The notes under the pieces are model-generated. The model saw nothing but the letters and a program-made list of their open reading frames with translations, was not told the DNA's origin and did not search any database. Shown piece by piece: positions 14,095 to 23,093 of a stretch of 23,184 nt of DNA. How positions within the stretch are numbered: the stretch's first letter is position 1; the number at the start of each line of letters is the position of its first letter. The DNA is from Clostridia bacterium. Lineage in GTDB: Bacteria; Bacillota; Clostridia; TANB77; CAG-508. The DNA lies in contig CAAEQN010000034.1 in assembly GCA_900758165.1 (NCBI GenBank), positions 1 to 23,184 on the forward strand, given 5' to 3'. Made by a program: the position numbers and the translations under genes.

Positions 14095-14777
14095 TGTGGG
14101 CAGTATTAAAGAAGGAACTTAAAACATATTTCTTTTCACCTATAGGATATGTATTTGTAGGAATATTTTTAGCACTTTTTAGCATATTGTTTTATTTAAC
14201 AACAATATATCAGGGACAAACTACATTTCAATTTATGTTTTGCTATGCAGTAATATATTCAACAGTATTTCTAATACCACTTCTAACAATGAGAATGTTT
14301 GCTGAAGAAAGAAAAAATGGTACTGAACAGTTGTTAATCACATCACCTAGAAGCATGATTGCAATAACACTTGGAAAATTCTTTGCAGCAGTTGCAGTTA
14401 TACTTATAGCAGAACTATTAACTTTCATATATTTTGCAATTTTATGCATATTTAAAACTCCAGATGTTCCGACAGTATTAACTTCAATGCTTGGTTTTTT
14501 ACTATTATCTATGGCATATATATCATTTGGAATGTTCATATCAAGCCTAACTGAAAATCAAGTTATAGCAGGAATAGTAACAATAGCAACATTTATAGCA
14601 ACATGGTTAGCACCAACAATATCAACAAAATTAACAGAAATATCATTAATGGAGAAATTTTATCCTTTTGCAACAGGAGTATTTCCAATAACAGAGACAA
14701 TTGATTTAATTGCACTAACAGGTATGTTTGTTATATTAACAATGATTGTTATGAAAAGAAGGAAACTTGTAAAATAG
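14094..14777 (+). CDS. ABC transporter permease (GldF-like, ABC-2 type)
   Basis: A 227-residue permease with about six membrane segments. It begins MWAVLKKELKTYFFSPIGYV, the characteristic start of GldF-like permeases, and carries an amphipathic MRMFAEERKNGTEQLLITSP loop that is the typical coupling element contacting the ATPase. AAAGGAGG inside the last codons of the preceding gene provides the ribosome site, and the two genes overlap by one base. The protein forms the membrane channel part of the complex with the ATPase upstream and the GldG-like subunit downstream. Length is normal for the single-domain permease type. Confidence 0.92.
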   Translation: MWAVLKKELKTYFFSPIGYVFVGIFLALFSILFYLTTIYQGQTTFQFMFCYAVIYSTVFLIPLLTMRMFAEERKNGTEQLLITSPRSMIAITLGKFFAAVAVILIAELLTFIYFAILCIFKTPDVPTVLTSMLGFLLLSMAYISFGMFISSLTENQVIAGIVTIATFIATWLAPTISTKLTEISLMEKFYPFATGVFPITETIDLIALTGMFVILTMIVMKRRKLVK

Positions 14778-14790
14778 GGAGGAAAATATT

Positions 14791-16263
14791 TTGAAAGCAA
14801 ATTTTAAAGAGATAATAAAAAAAGGTAAATGGTTAGAAAATGTAATATTAACAATAGCATTGATGCTAATAGTTATTTCAGCATATATTGGAATTAACTT
14901 GCTTGTTAAGAAAATTGATATTGCTGATATAGATTTAACAGAAGAGAAACTTAACTCGCTTTCACAGGAAAGCAAAGACAAAATAAAAAATATATCAAAA
15001 GACACTAAAATTATAATATATGGAATGAGCTCTTATCAAGAAGTATTTGATTATGCAAAGTTATATAGTAAAGAAAATTCACATATAACTTATGAAAATT
15101 TAACTGATGCGACAAGTAGAGCCGATTTACAATTAGAGTATGGATTAGGAACTGTAACTAAAGATTTGGTAATAGTTGAAACAGAAGACAGAAAAAAGGC
15201 TGTTATGGAAACAGACCTATATACAACAGATTATACTACTTATGAAAGTATAGATACGACAGAACAAGCCTTAACAAATGCCATATTAGACGTAAATCTA
15301 GATAAAACACCAAAAGTGTATTTTGCAACAAACCACGCAAAATATGCAAATTTATATCAAACATTTAGTGAATTATTAAAAAACGAAGCAAATGAAGTAG
15401 AACAATTAGATTTATTAGTAGAGGGAAATGTTCCAGAAGATTGCGATGTATTAATACTGACAACTTTAAAAGAAGACTTTTCAGAATATGAAAGAGATTT
15501 AATTATAAATTATATAAACAATGGAGGAAATGTATTAGTTCTAGCAGAACCAAATAATAATAAAGTGGATTTAACAAATTTCCAACGAATATTAGATTTA
15601 TATGGTTTAAGCATATCTAATGAAATATTATATGAAACAAAATCTAGTAGGATGATTAACGGATATTCGAACTTCATATTACCAAATGTAAGCGAAACTT
15701 CAGAAATAACAAGATATATATCTAGTGATGGGGCAGTTGCCTTTATGAATGCTGGAAAGATAATATATAAATCTAGTTCAGATTTAGAAACGTTAGGAGT
15801 TAAAACAGAAGATTTAGTAACTACAACGAATGGAACATTTTTAAGAGCAGATACAACATCAGAGATACCAAGTAAAACAGATGCTGATCAGGATGCTCCA
15901 GAAAGTGTAATAGGAACAATAGCAACTAAAAAGGTTACAGGTGACAAATCATCAAAACTTATATTATATTCGGATGCATTTTTTGCTAGTGATATGACAA
16001 TAACTTTAAATAGTACTACATCAAATGTTAGTAAAAAGAAGTCAGGAATAGGATTTTATAATAATAAAGATTTGGTAATAAATTCAATTTCATATTTAAC
16101 ACAAAGAAATGATAATTTAGTAATAAGAAAAGATGCAGGTGTAGTTACATATACAGCAACAAAACAGCAAGATCAAATAATAAGAATAATAATTACGGTA
16201 TTACCACTAGCGATAATAATAGCAGGAATTATTGTATGGCAAGTGCGTAGAAGAAAAAAATAA
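14791..16263 (+). CDS. GldG-family ABC transporter auxiliary protein
   Basis: A 490-residue subunit of the same complex. A membrane segment near the N-terminus (about 16-36) is followed by a large extracytoplasmic region: an N-terminal beta domain, then an ABC_transp_aux/GldG domain with VYFATNHAKYANLYQTF and NGGNVLVLAEPNN. It ends in a C-terminal membrane segment (about 464-484) with an RRRKK cytoplasmic end. The start is TTG 14791, preceded by AGGGAGG (14777-14783) and 13 bases after the permease; no ATG fits better. In many Firmicutes the operon ends with a DUF4340 protein; here a terminator and an unrelated transporter follow, so that subunit is absent or encoded elsewhere. Confidence 0.9.
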   Translation: MKANFKEIIKKGKWLENVILTIALMLIVISAYIGINLLVKKIDIADIDLTEEKLNSLSQESKDKIKNISKDTKIIIYGMSSYQEVFDYAKLYSKENSHITYENLTDATSRADLQLEYGLGTVTKDLVIVETEDRKKAVMETDLYTTDYTTYESIDTTEQALTNAILDVNLDKTPKVYFATNHAKYANLYQTFSELLKNEANEVEQLDLLVEGNVPEDCDVLILTTLKEDFSEYERDLIINYINNGGNVLVLAEPNNNKVDLTNFQRILDLYGLSISNEILYETKSSRMINGYSNFILPNVSETSEITRYISSDGAVAFMNAGKIIYKSSSDLETLGVKTEDLVTTTNGTFLRADTTSEIPSKTDADQDAPESVIGTIATKKVTGDKSSKLILYSDAFFASDMTITLNSTTSNVSKKKSGIGFYNNKDLVINSISYLTQRNDNLVIRKDAGVVTYTATKQQDQIIRIIITVLPLAIIIAGIIVWQVRRRKK

Positions 16264-16290
16264 ACTGAATAAATTGTTGTAATTAACAAA

Positions 16291-16325
16291 AAGACTTCTT
16301 CATAAATATTATGGAGAAGTTTTTT
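16291..16325 (+). terminator. Terminator of the Gld-type operon
   Basis: ACTTCTTCATAA (16294-16305) pairs with TTATGGAGAAGT (16309-16320) with one G-T pair and a 3-base loop, followed by TTTTT. Confidence 0.85.
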
Positions 16326-16345
16326 ATTACAATGAGGAGAAGTTT

Positions 16346-17377
16346 ATGAAAAGGATAATAAAGATAATAGCTGTAATAATAGGAACTATTATAGGTGCGG
16401 GGTTTGCGTCGGGAAAAGAAATATATGTGTTTTTTGCAGAATATGGCAAATTAGGAATAATAGGAGCAATAATTTCTTCAATATTAACAGGAACAATAAT
16501 ATATTGTACAATAGCAATAACTAAAAAAAATAACATAAATAATAACAATCAATTTGTAAAAGTAATAACAAGTAACAAAAGTGAAGAGATAATAAAAAAT
16601 ATAATTAATATCTTTTTGTTAATTTCATTTTGGATAATGTGTACGGGAATTTGTACATTTTTTAAACAAGAAATGAATATACCAATTATTGTAACTGCCA
16701 CGATTAATAGTATATTTGTATATTTTTTATTAATGAAAAACATAAAAGGAATTATGAAAATAAATATGATAATCATACCAGTAATGCTGATAATTATTAT
16801 TTATATAACATTAAAGAATACTAATATATCGTATATAATAAATACATATAGTACAAACAGAAAAATAATAAAAGCGATTTTTATGTCTTTACTATACACA
16901 AATTATAATACCATAGTGCTAATTCCTATAATTGTGAGTTTAACAAAATATATAAATACTAAAAAAGAAGCGGTAATAGTAGCAATAATTTCTTCTACAA
17001 TAGTATTTGTACTTATTTTATGTTTATGTCAATTATTACTTTCAATATCAATAAACATACAAAACATAGAAATTCCAATTTTGACAATATTAGACAATTA
17101 TAATAAAAATGAAAAAATACTATATTCTCTAGCAATTGTTGTAGCAATTATTACATCAATAATATCTGCAGGATATGGAATATTGGAAAATATAAAAGAC
17201 AAAAAGAAATATAAAATTGTAACATTAATAATGTGTATTCTAACAATACCAATATCATATATTGGTTTTGGTAAGCTTGTTGAAGTGTTATATCCAACAT
17301 TTGGACTTATAGGAATTTTTCAAGCAATACTAATACTAAAAACTACAAATAGTATTGCAAAAAATGAAGAAAACTGA
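16346..17377 (+). CDS. YkvI-family membrane protein (putative transporter)
   Basis: A 343-residue polytopic membrane protein with about ten hydrophobic helices. Helix 1 carries IIGAGFASGKEI, the unwound-helix signature of the YkvI family, which is related to LeuT-fold amino-acid transporters; the substrate is unknown. GAGGAG lies six bases before the ATG. The gene begins only 20 bases after the Gld operon terminator, so it depends on an overlapping promoter or readthrough; I see no clear promoter. A run of Ile and Asn codons reflects the AT bias rather than a special feature. It could be cotranscribed with the DUF5711 gene that follows. Confidence 0.88.
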   Translation: MKRIIKIIAVIIGTIIGAGFASGKEIYVFFAEYGKLGIIGAIISSILTGTIIYCTIAITKKNNINNNNQFVKVITSNKSEEIIKNIINIFLLISFWIMCTGICTFFKQEMNIPIIVTATINSIFVYFLLMKNIKGIMKINMIIIPVMLIIIIYITLKNTNISYIINTYSTNRKIIKAIFMSLLYTNYNTIVLIPIIVSLTKYINTKKEAVIVAIISSTIVFVLILCLCQLLLSISINIQNIEIPILTILDNYNKNEKILYSLAIVVAIITSIISAGYGILENIKDKKKYKIVTLIMCILTIPISYIGFGKLVEVLYPTFGLIGIFQAILILKTTNSIAKNEEN

Positions 17378-17469
17378 TATAAAATATATAGAAATTATTA
17401 GGTAGAAATATTAGTTAGAAATAAAAATATCAAAACTAATTTATGCCTTTAGAAGGGAAGACTTTGGCA

Positions 17470-18699
17470 ATGAGACCTAAAAAAGAGAACCAAAAGACAA
17501 GCAAAAAAGAAGGAATAAACTTACTATATTTCAAAGATGAAAACAAAGAGATAAATAAAAGGAAATTAATTGGACTAATAATATTATGCGTATTGCTAAT
17601 TGCTATAATTGTAGTCTATATAGTTTATACACAAAACGAAAGCTTTAGAAAAATATTAGACGAAAAGTTACTAAAGAAAAATATCGAGGAAGAAAAATTA
17701 AAGACTATAAAAATAGAAGATTATGATACCTCTAATATATTTGCTTTTTCAAAATATATAGCAATATTAAAAAGTAATGAATTAGAAATTTATAATTCTA
17801 TGGGAAAATTAGAAACAAAATTAAAGTTAGAAATAACAAATCCTATTTCAGACAATAGTGGAAAATATTTAGTAGTTGCAGAGCAAAACGCTTCTAAAGT
17901 TTACATGGTAGCGGACAATTCTGTGAAATGGGATAAACAATTAGAGGGTAATATATCTAGAGTGAATGTAAATGAAAATGGATATGTTTCAGTTATTTTA
18001 ACAGGAACAACATACAAATCCGTAGTAGTTTTATTAGATAATAAGGGAAACGAGATATTTAAAACATATTTATCAAATACAATAGCGATAGATTCAAGTA
18101 TATCTGCAGATGACAAATATTTAGGAATTGCAGAAGTAAATCCGAGCGGAACATTAATACAATCAAATGTTAAAATAGTTTCAATAGATAAAGCAAAAGA
18201 TACTCCTTCAGAGGCCATAGTGTATACTTATAATGCACCATCAAATAGTTTGATATTAAATGTAGAATATCAAAACAAAACAAAGTTGGTTTGCATGTAT
18301 AATGATGAAATACATACAATAAAAGACAATATTGATAGCAAATTTATTGATCTGAATACACAAAAAGAGAAAATAACATTTGCTAGTATAAATCTTGAAA
18401 ATTCTATAGTAGAAAACATAGAAGAAAAATCTGGATTATTTAATACAAACACAAAACTTAAAATAGTGAATACTAACACAGAGAAATCAAGTGAATATAA
18501 CTTTAATGGGGTAACAAAAGAACTATATTGTAGCGGAGATAAGATAGCATTAAATTTAGGTTCAGAAATACATTTTATAGCTCCAAACGGTTGGCTTATA
18601 AAGAAATATATTTCTAACCAGGAGATAAGAAAAATTGTGCTAACAGATGAAATTGCCGGAATTGTATATAGAAACAAAATAGAGATAGTAAAATTTTAA
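17470..18699 (+). CDS. DUF5711 family single-pass membrane protein
   Basis: A 409-residue protein. A basic cytoplasmic N-terminus is followed by one membrane segment (about 34-53), then a long extracytoplasmic region with repeated beta-rich units of propeller type (for example SKYIAILKSNELEIYNSMGK, DKYLGIAEVNPSGT and IAPNGWLIKKYIS near the end). This matches the DUF5711 family, whose function is unknown but which is often found beside CvpA as here. Start: the ATG at 17470 is preferred because AAGGGA precedes it at a somewhat long 11 bases; a TTG two codons upstream fits the same site, and the ATG at 17443 has no ribosome site. It lies 23 bases before cvpA with AAAGGAG in the gap, so the two form an operon. 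Confidence 0.8.
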   Translation: MRPKKENQKTSKKEGINLLYFKDENKEINKRKLIGLIILCVLLIAIIVVYIVYTQNESFRKILDEKLLKKNIEEEKLKTIKIEDYDTSNIFAFSKYIAILKSNELEIYNSMGKLETKLKLEITNPISDNSGKYLVVAEQNASKVYMVADNSVKWDKQLEGNISRVNVNENGYVSVILTGTTYKSVVVLLDNKGNEIFKTYLSNTIAIDSSISADDKYLGIAEVNPSGTLIQSNVKIVSIDKAKDTPSEAIVYTYNAPSNSLILNVEYQNKTKLVCMYNDEIHTIKDNIDSKFIDLNTQKEKITFASINLENSIVENIEEKSGLFNTNTKLKIVNTNTEKSSEYNFNGVTKELYCSGDKIALNLGSEIHFIAPNGWLIKKYISNQEIRKIVLTDEIAGIVYRNKIEIVKF

Positions 18700-18722
18700 A
18701 GTTATATAAAAGGAGATAAAAA

Positions 18723-19385
18723 ATGGGAGTTATTGTAGATTTAATAATAATAGCTATAGTACTGTTGTTTATAATAGTAGGATATAAAAAGGGACTAACA
18801 GGTAGTTTAATAAAACTATTGTCTTTTGCTATTGCTGTAGTCCTAGCGTTAATTTTATATAAACCAGTGGCCAATACAATTATACAGAGAACGCAAATAG
18901 ATGAAAATTTGGAAAATGCAATAATAACCACTTTTAGAAGTCAAGAGAATAATCAAATTAAGCAAGAGAAAAAGCAGTCAAATATGCCAGAGACAATAGT
19001 AAACAATATAAATACCCAAATAGATGAAGCAACAGCAGAAGCCAAAAATGCAATTGTAGAAAATACAGCAATGAAAACCACAAAAACAATAATAAATATA
19101 GGATCTGGAATACTTATATATATAATAGTAAGATTTATACTATTTATAATAAGTATATTTGCAAAACAGATAACAAAACTTCCAATAATTAAACAAATGG
19201 ATAAAACAGGTGGAATTATTTATGGAATATTAGAAGGAATGGTTATAGTATATATATTGTTAAGTATAATATCGCTATTAAGTGTTATATGGAATGATAA
19301 TATTATTATTCAGGCTATAACAAAATCAACAATAGGGGATATGTTATATAATAATAACATAATATTAAAATTACTTTTTAAATAA
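18723..19385 (+). CDS. CvpA family membrane protein
   Basis: A 220-residue integral membrane protein of the CvpA (colicin V production) family. Two N-terminal helices carry the family pattern VDLIIIAIVLLFIIVGYKKG followed by GLTGSLIKLLSF; a hydrophilic Gln/Asn/Lys-rich extracytoplasmic stretch (about 70-115) is larger than in short relatives, and two further helices end the protein. The family is linked to envelope homeostasis and purine-operon regulation in other bacteria, but its molecular role is unsettled. AAAGGAG lies upstream of the ATG, in a tight pair with DUF5711. The next gene has its own promoter. Confidence 0.88.
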   Translation: MGVIVDLIIIAIVLLFIIVGYKKGLTGSLIKLLSFAIAVVLALILYKPVANTIIQRTQIDENLENAIITTFRSQENNQIKQEKKQSNMPETIVNNINTQIDEATAEAKNAIVENTAMKTTKTIINIGSGILIYIIVRFILFIISIFAKQITKLPIIKQMDKTGGIIYGILEGMVIVYILLSIISLLSVIWNDNIIIQAITKSTIGDMLYNNNIILKLLFK

Positions 19386-19387
19386 TA

Positions 19388-19416
19388 TTGCTATTTTAAG
19401 ATAAATTTGGTATACT
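19388..19416 (+). promoter_or_regulatory. Promoter of the LCP ligase gene
   Basis: TTGCTA (19388-19393), 17 bases, TATACT (19411-19416), with AGGAG (19435-19439) in the short leader. Confidence 0.55.
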
Positions 19417-19447
19417 GGACAATATACAATATATAGGAGTGATATAA

Positions 19448-20587
19448 TTGAAAAGGGATAAAAAAACTGAAGAAAAAAGACAGGCTAAACATTCAAAAAT
19501 AGAAGAAGTAGATAATAAAAAATCTAAAAAAGAAAATATTAAAAGTAATAAGAAGAAAGTTAAAAAGACTAGAAAAGTAAAACGTTTCATAGTTACACTT
19601 TTGTGCTTATTAATAGTTGCTTCAGGGTCAGTACTTGGATATAAGATACATGAAAATGGTGGAGGGTTAACTGGAATGATTGCCACGCTATTAGGCGGAA
19701 GTTCTCAAAAGTTAGAAGACCTAGAGCCAATACAAATATTAATAATGGGAGAAAGTGGAGTTGATGACTATAAATTAGCAGATACAATAATGGTAGCTTC
19801 ATATAATCCTAAAACGCAAGAAGCATCAATCATGTCTATTCCACGAGATACCTATGTAGGAAAAAAAGACAGAAAAAAAGCAAGCCAAAATTATCTAGCA
19901 AGTTATAAAATAAATACAGTTTTTAGAAGCGGAACTAATATTCCAGAAGCAATAGATAGAATAAATGATTTAACAAATTTGAATTTACAAAATTATGTAA
20001 TAATAGATACAAAAGCATTAATAAAATTAGTTGATGCAATAGGAGGAGTTACATTTAATGTTCCAATAGATATGTATTATACAGATGACACAGAGCAAAA
20101 CTTACATATAGACTTAAAAGCTGGAGAACAATTAATAGATGGAGCAAAAGCAGAACAATTACTTCGATTTAGACACAACAACGACGGAACAACATATCCT
20201 TCAAGCTATGGACAACAAGATTTAGGAAGAATGAAAACCCAAAGAGAATTTATTATTGCAACATTGAAACAAACATTGAAACCACAAAACATATTTAAAA
20301 TAAAACAAATAATAGATATTATGGAGCAAAATGTAAATACAAATATTGATATGTCAACTATAAAAGCTTATGTTCCATATGCGGTTAATTTTAATGCAGA
20401 CAACATAAAAACAGGGATGCTCCCTGGAGATGTAGAAATGTGTAATGGAGTATCTATATATGTAGCAGATAAAAAGGAAACAAAAGAACTAGTAGACGAC
20501 TTGTTTCCAGCAAGTGCGGAAGATGAAACCTCAACTGATAATTCAAATACTACAAATACTACTAATACTATTAACAAAAATAGATAA
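19448..20587 (+). CDS. LytR-CpsA-Psr (LCP) family wall-polymer ligase
   Basis: A membrane-anchored enzyme that transfers lipid-linked glycopolymers (teichoic-acid-like or capsular) to peptidoglycan, 379 residues. A strongly basic cytoplasmic N-terminus (1-46) is followed by one membrane segment (about 47-65) and an extracellular LCP domain (about 95-340). Conserved residues are present: ADTIMVASYNP (D112), SIPRDTYV (R133, D134), LLRFRHNNDG (R240, R242) and DLGRMKTQREF (D258, R261, R266). The C-terminus is a low-complexity Asn/Thr/Asp tail. It starts at TTG 19448 with AGGAG eight bases upstream; no earlier ATG fits. It converges on the S11 carboxypeptidase gene, another wall enzyme, across a shared terminator. 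Confidence 0.93.
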   Translation: MKRDKKTEEKRQAKHSKIEEVDNKKSKKENIKSNKKKVKKTRKVKRFIVTLLCLLIVASGSVLGYKIHENGGGLTGMIATLLGGSSQKLEDLEPIQILIMGESGVDDYKLADTIMVASYNPKTQEASIMSIPRDTYVGKKDRKKASQNYLASYKINTVFRSGTNIPEAIDRINDLTNLNLQNYVIIDTKALIKLVDAIGGVTFNVPIDMYYTDDTEQNLHIDLKAGEQLIDGAKAEQLLRFRHNNDGTTYPSSYGQQDLGRMKTQREFIIATLKQTLKPQNIFKIKQIIDIMEQNVNTNIDMSTIKAYVPYAVNFNADNIKTGMLPGDVEMCNGVSIYVADKKETKELVDDLFPASAEDETSTDNSNTTNTTNTINKNR

Positions 20588-20608
20588 TTGAATAATATAT
20601 ATTAAAAT

Positions 20609-20645
20609 AAAAAATAGGAATCAATTTTATTGATTTCTATTTTTT
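20609..20645. terminator. Bidirectional terminator between LCP and carboxypeptidase genes
   Basis: A 17-bp stem (20609-20625 with 20629-20645), with one G-T pair, a 3-base loop, an A6 start and a T6 end, works in both directions. Confidence 0.85.
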
Positions 20646-20654
20646 ATTAATATT

Positions 20655-21992
20655 CTATTTATACGTTGGATAGAAGTTTTCTACATGTTTTCTATTTGAA
20701 TTTTTTCTTTTACGTTTAGCAGATTTTTGTGATTCTCTTTTCTTTTTAAATCGTAAAAAATTTGCAAATATAACAAGGAAGAGTATTAGCAAAACAAGCT
20801 CCATTGCTGTTTTTGGTAGATCAGATTTATGTACAGTATGAGAGGAAATTAAGTCACAAGAATAGTCAGAATTATCTATATTGTAAGTTATGCTTCCAAG
20901 TACAGTTCCTTCTGCAATAGGTGCAGATATATTTTCTGTAAGTTTTATGTTAGGGTCTACAAGAGATATATCATAATTGTTTGGTAATAATGCATACACA
21001 TCGTTGCTGTAAAGCAAATCTAAATCAGCAGAATCTTTTGTTCCTCCAGTAACGTGAATTTGTTTAGCAACAGTATTTTTTTCAAATAGTTTTACATTAG
21101 AATAATTGTTAAAACCATAATTAAATAAAGCTTTACAGTCAAGAGCTCTTTGGCTTAAACCATCTTCAGTTGTTTCGTCATGCAACACTACAGCAATAAG
21201 AGAAATATCATCTTTTGTAGCTGTTGCAACAATACAATTTTTAGCAGCATCAGTATAACCAGTCTTTGCACCTGTTGCATAAGGGTAATAATAATTAAAT
21301 TTAGAAGAGCTATTATTCTTCTTAATTAAAGGATTGGTAGTAGTAAATGCACGATCGCCTGGAGCATATAGAGAAGGAAGCTCATAATAAGTTTTACTAA
21401 CAATACTTCTAAATGTATCAAATTGCATTGCATACTTGCCAATTAAAGATAAATCATAAGCTGTTGAATAATGATTTTCATTATGAATACCGTTAGGATT
21501 TACAAAATGTGTATTTAAACAACCAATAGCCGAAGCTTTTTGATTCATCATATCTGAGAAGGCTTCTACAGAACCTGCTATATGTTCTGCAAGAGCGACA
21601 GCCGCATCATTAGCTGATGGAATTAATAAAACGTTTAACAATTGTTCAACAGAAAACTGTTCTCCTTCTTGAAGACTAGCGATACTGTATCCAGAAGGAA
21701 TAGAGAATACTGCATTATGGCTAATTGTAACAACATCGTTAAGATTGCAATGTTCTAAAGTTAAAATGGCAGTCATAATTTTTGTTGTACTGGCTGGAAA
21801 CATTTTTTCATTAGCATTTTTATTATATAAAATTTTGCCAGAGTTGGCGTCTATTAAAATACAAGATGGAGCATACACACTTAAATTAGTGGTACTTGCA
21901 AATACCGGCAAAATAAATCTACTACAAAAAAATAAGCATAAGATTGAAATAAATATTAATTTATTAAATATATTTAATTTAAAACGATTCAC
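20655..21992 (-). CDS. Serine-type D-Ala-D-Ala carboxypeptidase (family S11)
   Basis: Penicillin-binding protein of the DacA/DacF type that trims the terminal D-alanine of peptidoglycan stem peptides, limiting cross-linking. It has 445 residues: signal peptide (about 1-32, ending PVFA); S11 catalytic domain with STTK at 68-71 (nucleophile S68), SAN at 126-128 and KTG at 243-245; a beta-rich PBP5_C-like domain (about 290-385); then a C-terminal membrane segment followed by a Lys/Arg/Ser-rich tail. Many relatives end in an amphipathic helix instead. Start is GTG 21990-21992 because AAAGGAG (22001-22007 on +) precedes it; a longer frame to 22055 lacks a ribosome site and would spoil the signal peptide. 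Confidence 0.93.
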   Translation of the reverse strand: MNRFKLNIFNKLIFISILCLFFCSRFILPVFASTTNLSVYAPSCILIDANSGKILYNKNANEKMFPASTTKIMTAILTLEHCNLNDVVTISHNAVFSIPSGYSIASLQEGEQFSVEQLLNVLLIPSANDAAVALAEHIAGSVEAFSDMMNQKASAIGCLNTHFVNPNGIHNENHYSTAYDLSLIGKYAMQFDTFRSIVSKTYYELPSLYAPGDRAFTTTNPLIKKNNSSSKFNYYYPYATGAKTGYTDAAKNCIVATATKDDISLIAVVLHDETTEDGLSQRALDCKALFNYGFNNYSNVKLFEKNTVAKQIHVTGGTKDSADLDLLYSNDVYALLPNNYDISLVDPNIKLTENISAPIAEGTVLGSITYNIDNSDYSCDLISSHTVHKSDLPKTAMELVLLILFLVIFANFLRFKKKRESQKSAKRKRKNSNRKHVENFYPTYK

Positions 21993-22022
21993 ATTAAAAA
22001 CTCCTTTGTAAGATGTATGTAT

Positions 22023-22051
22023 ATGATATCTTAAAATGTATAAAATTTCAA
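22023..22051 (-). promoter_or_regulatory. Promoter of the S11 carboxypeptidase
   Basis: Minus-strand TTGAAA (22046-22051), 17 bases, TATCAT (22023-22028), about 30 bases before the GTG start. Confidence 0.55.
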
Positions 22052-22239
22052 TCATAAATTAAAAAATATCTAAAAGTATAGAGTCAAATTTATCATGAGT
22101 CTATTTATAATAAAATCTTTATAAAAGAATTCGATAAAAGTTAAAGCTAGTTATGACTTTTATATACAAATAAAATAAATAGAGAAAAAATAAGAAAAGG
22201 AGGAAAATATATTTACTACAAATATAGAAATATAATGAA

Positions 22240-22851
22240 ATGGAAAATATTAATACAAAAATAAAGATTGCAATAATTGCAATTGCAGTTATTTGCATAG
22301 TGACAATTGGAGTATACATGTTTAAAAGAATTAATAATAAAGAAGATGATATTGTATATTCTGAAGAGAATATATTAGAAGAAAAAGATATAGAGGAAAA
22401 AAACGAGACCATTACTGTTCATATAACAGGAGAAGTAGAATACCCTGGCGTAGTAGTATTAAACGAAGGTGCTAGATTAATTGATGCAATAGAGGCTGCT
22501 GGAGGAGAAAAGGAAGAAGCAGATTTAAACAAATTAAATTTAGCATACATATTAAATGATGGAGAAAAAATTTATGTACCAAATAAAAACGATGATAAGG
22601 AAGATATGGATTATATATCAAGCCAAAATTCAGGAGATGAGAATTCAAATAAAATCAAATTAATAAATATTAATACAGCTACAACAGAAGAATTAACTAA
22701 ACTTCCTGGAGTAGGAGAATCTATAGCAAATAAAATAATTGCATATAGAATAGAGAATGGAAAATTTAAGAATATAGAAGAAATAAAAGATGTTCCAGGG
22801 ATAGGAGACAGTAAATACAACAACATAAAAGAAATGATAACAATTAAATAA
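22240..22851 (+). CDS. comEA: ComEA-family helix-hairpin-helix DNA-binding protein
   Basis: A membrane-anchored DNA receptor of the competence/DNA-uptake type, 203 residues. An N-terminal membrane segment (about 8-28) is followed by an acidic linker, an SLBB domain (about 58-110; VHITGEVEYPGVVVLNEGAR, ILNDGEKIYVPN), a Ser/Asp/Asn linker, and a double helix-hairpin-helix domain (about 140-203; ININTATTEELTKLPGVGES, then DVPGIGDSKYNNI). Length and order are typical. ATG 22240 is the only usual start in frame (a stop lies at 22225-22227), yet the strong AGGAGG is at about 22196-22203, some 36 bases away, which is unusual. ComEC is not adjacent; a terminator and a tRNA on the other strand follow. 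Confidence 0.9.
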   Translation: MENINTKIKIAIIAIAVICIVTIGVYMFKRINNKEDDIVYSEENILEEKDIEEKNETITVHITGEVEYPGVVVLNEGARLIDAIEAAGGEKEEADLNKLNLAYILNDGEKIYVPNKNDDKEDMDYISSQNSGDENSNKIKLININTATTEELTKLPGVGESIANKIIAYRIENGKFKNIEEIKDVPGIGDSKYNNIKEMITIK

Positions 22852-22859
22852 ACCAATAA

Positions 22860-22892
22860 TATATAATATTGTGAATATTATATACATTTTTT
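22860..22892 (+). terminator. Terminator of comEA
   Basis: TATATAATATT (22860-22870) and AATATTATATA (22874-22884) form a perfect 11-bp A/T stem with a 3-base loop, followed by CATTTTTT. Confidence 0.65.
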
Positions 22893-22898
22893 AGAAAT

Positions 22899-22929
22899 AA
22901 AAAAATCAAGGAATATTTAATTCCTTGAT
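22899..22929 (-). terminator. Terminator of tRNA-Met initiator
   Basis: ATCAAGGAAT (22905-22914) and ATTCCTTGAT (22920-22929) pair perfectly around a 5-base loop. On the minus strand a T-run follows, 8 bases after the tRNA CCA. Confidence 0.8.
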
Positions 22930-22937
22930 ATAAAATA

Positions 22938-23013
22938 TGGTTGCGGGGGATAGACTCGAACTACCGACCTTTGGGTTATGAGCCCAACGAGCTGCCAACT
23001 GCTCCACCCCGCG
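22938..23013 (-). tRNA. Initiator tRNA-Met (anticodon CAT)
   Basis: Minus-strand cloverleaf beginning CGCGGGG with CCCCGCA, leaving the unpaired C1-A72 typical of bacterial initiators. Anticodon stem TTGGG/CCCAA has the three G-C pairs of initiators, the loop is CTCATAA (anticodon CAT), the T-loop is TTCGAGT, and CCA is encoded. Confidence 0.95.
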
Positions 23014-23032
23014 ATATGCATCAACATAAATA

Positions 23033-23061
23033 AGTATATAACAATTATACATCATTGTCAA
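23033..23061 (-). promoter_or_regulatory. Promoter of initiator tRNA-Met
   Basis: Minus-strand TTGACA (23056-23061), 17 bases, TATACT (23033-23038), about 20 bases before the tRNA. Confidence 0.75.
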
Positions 23062-23093
23062 TAGTATATGATTAAAATATTAAAATATGTATT

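Noticed and set aside
13185..14185. Several long minus-strand open frames opposite the ABC ATPase gene
   Set aside because: They mirror an AT-rich, Lys/Glu-rich coding strand, encode Phe/Ser/Leu-rich strings without ribosome sites, and overlap a gene with all ABC motifs intact.
21993..22055. Longer N-terminus for the S11 carboxypeptidase
   Set aside because: The extension covers the AAAGGAG site and promoter -10, and the signal peptide starts naturally at GTG 21992.
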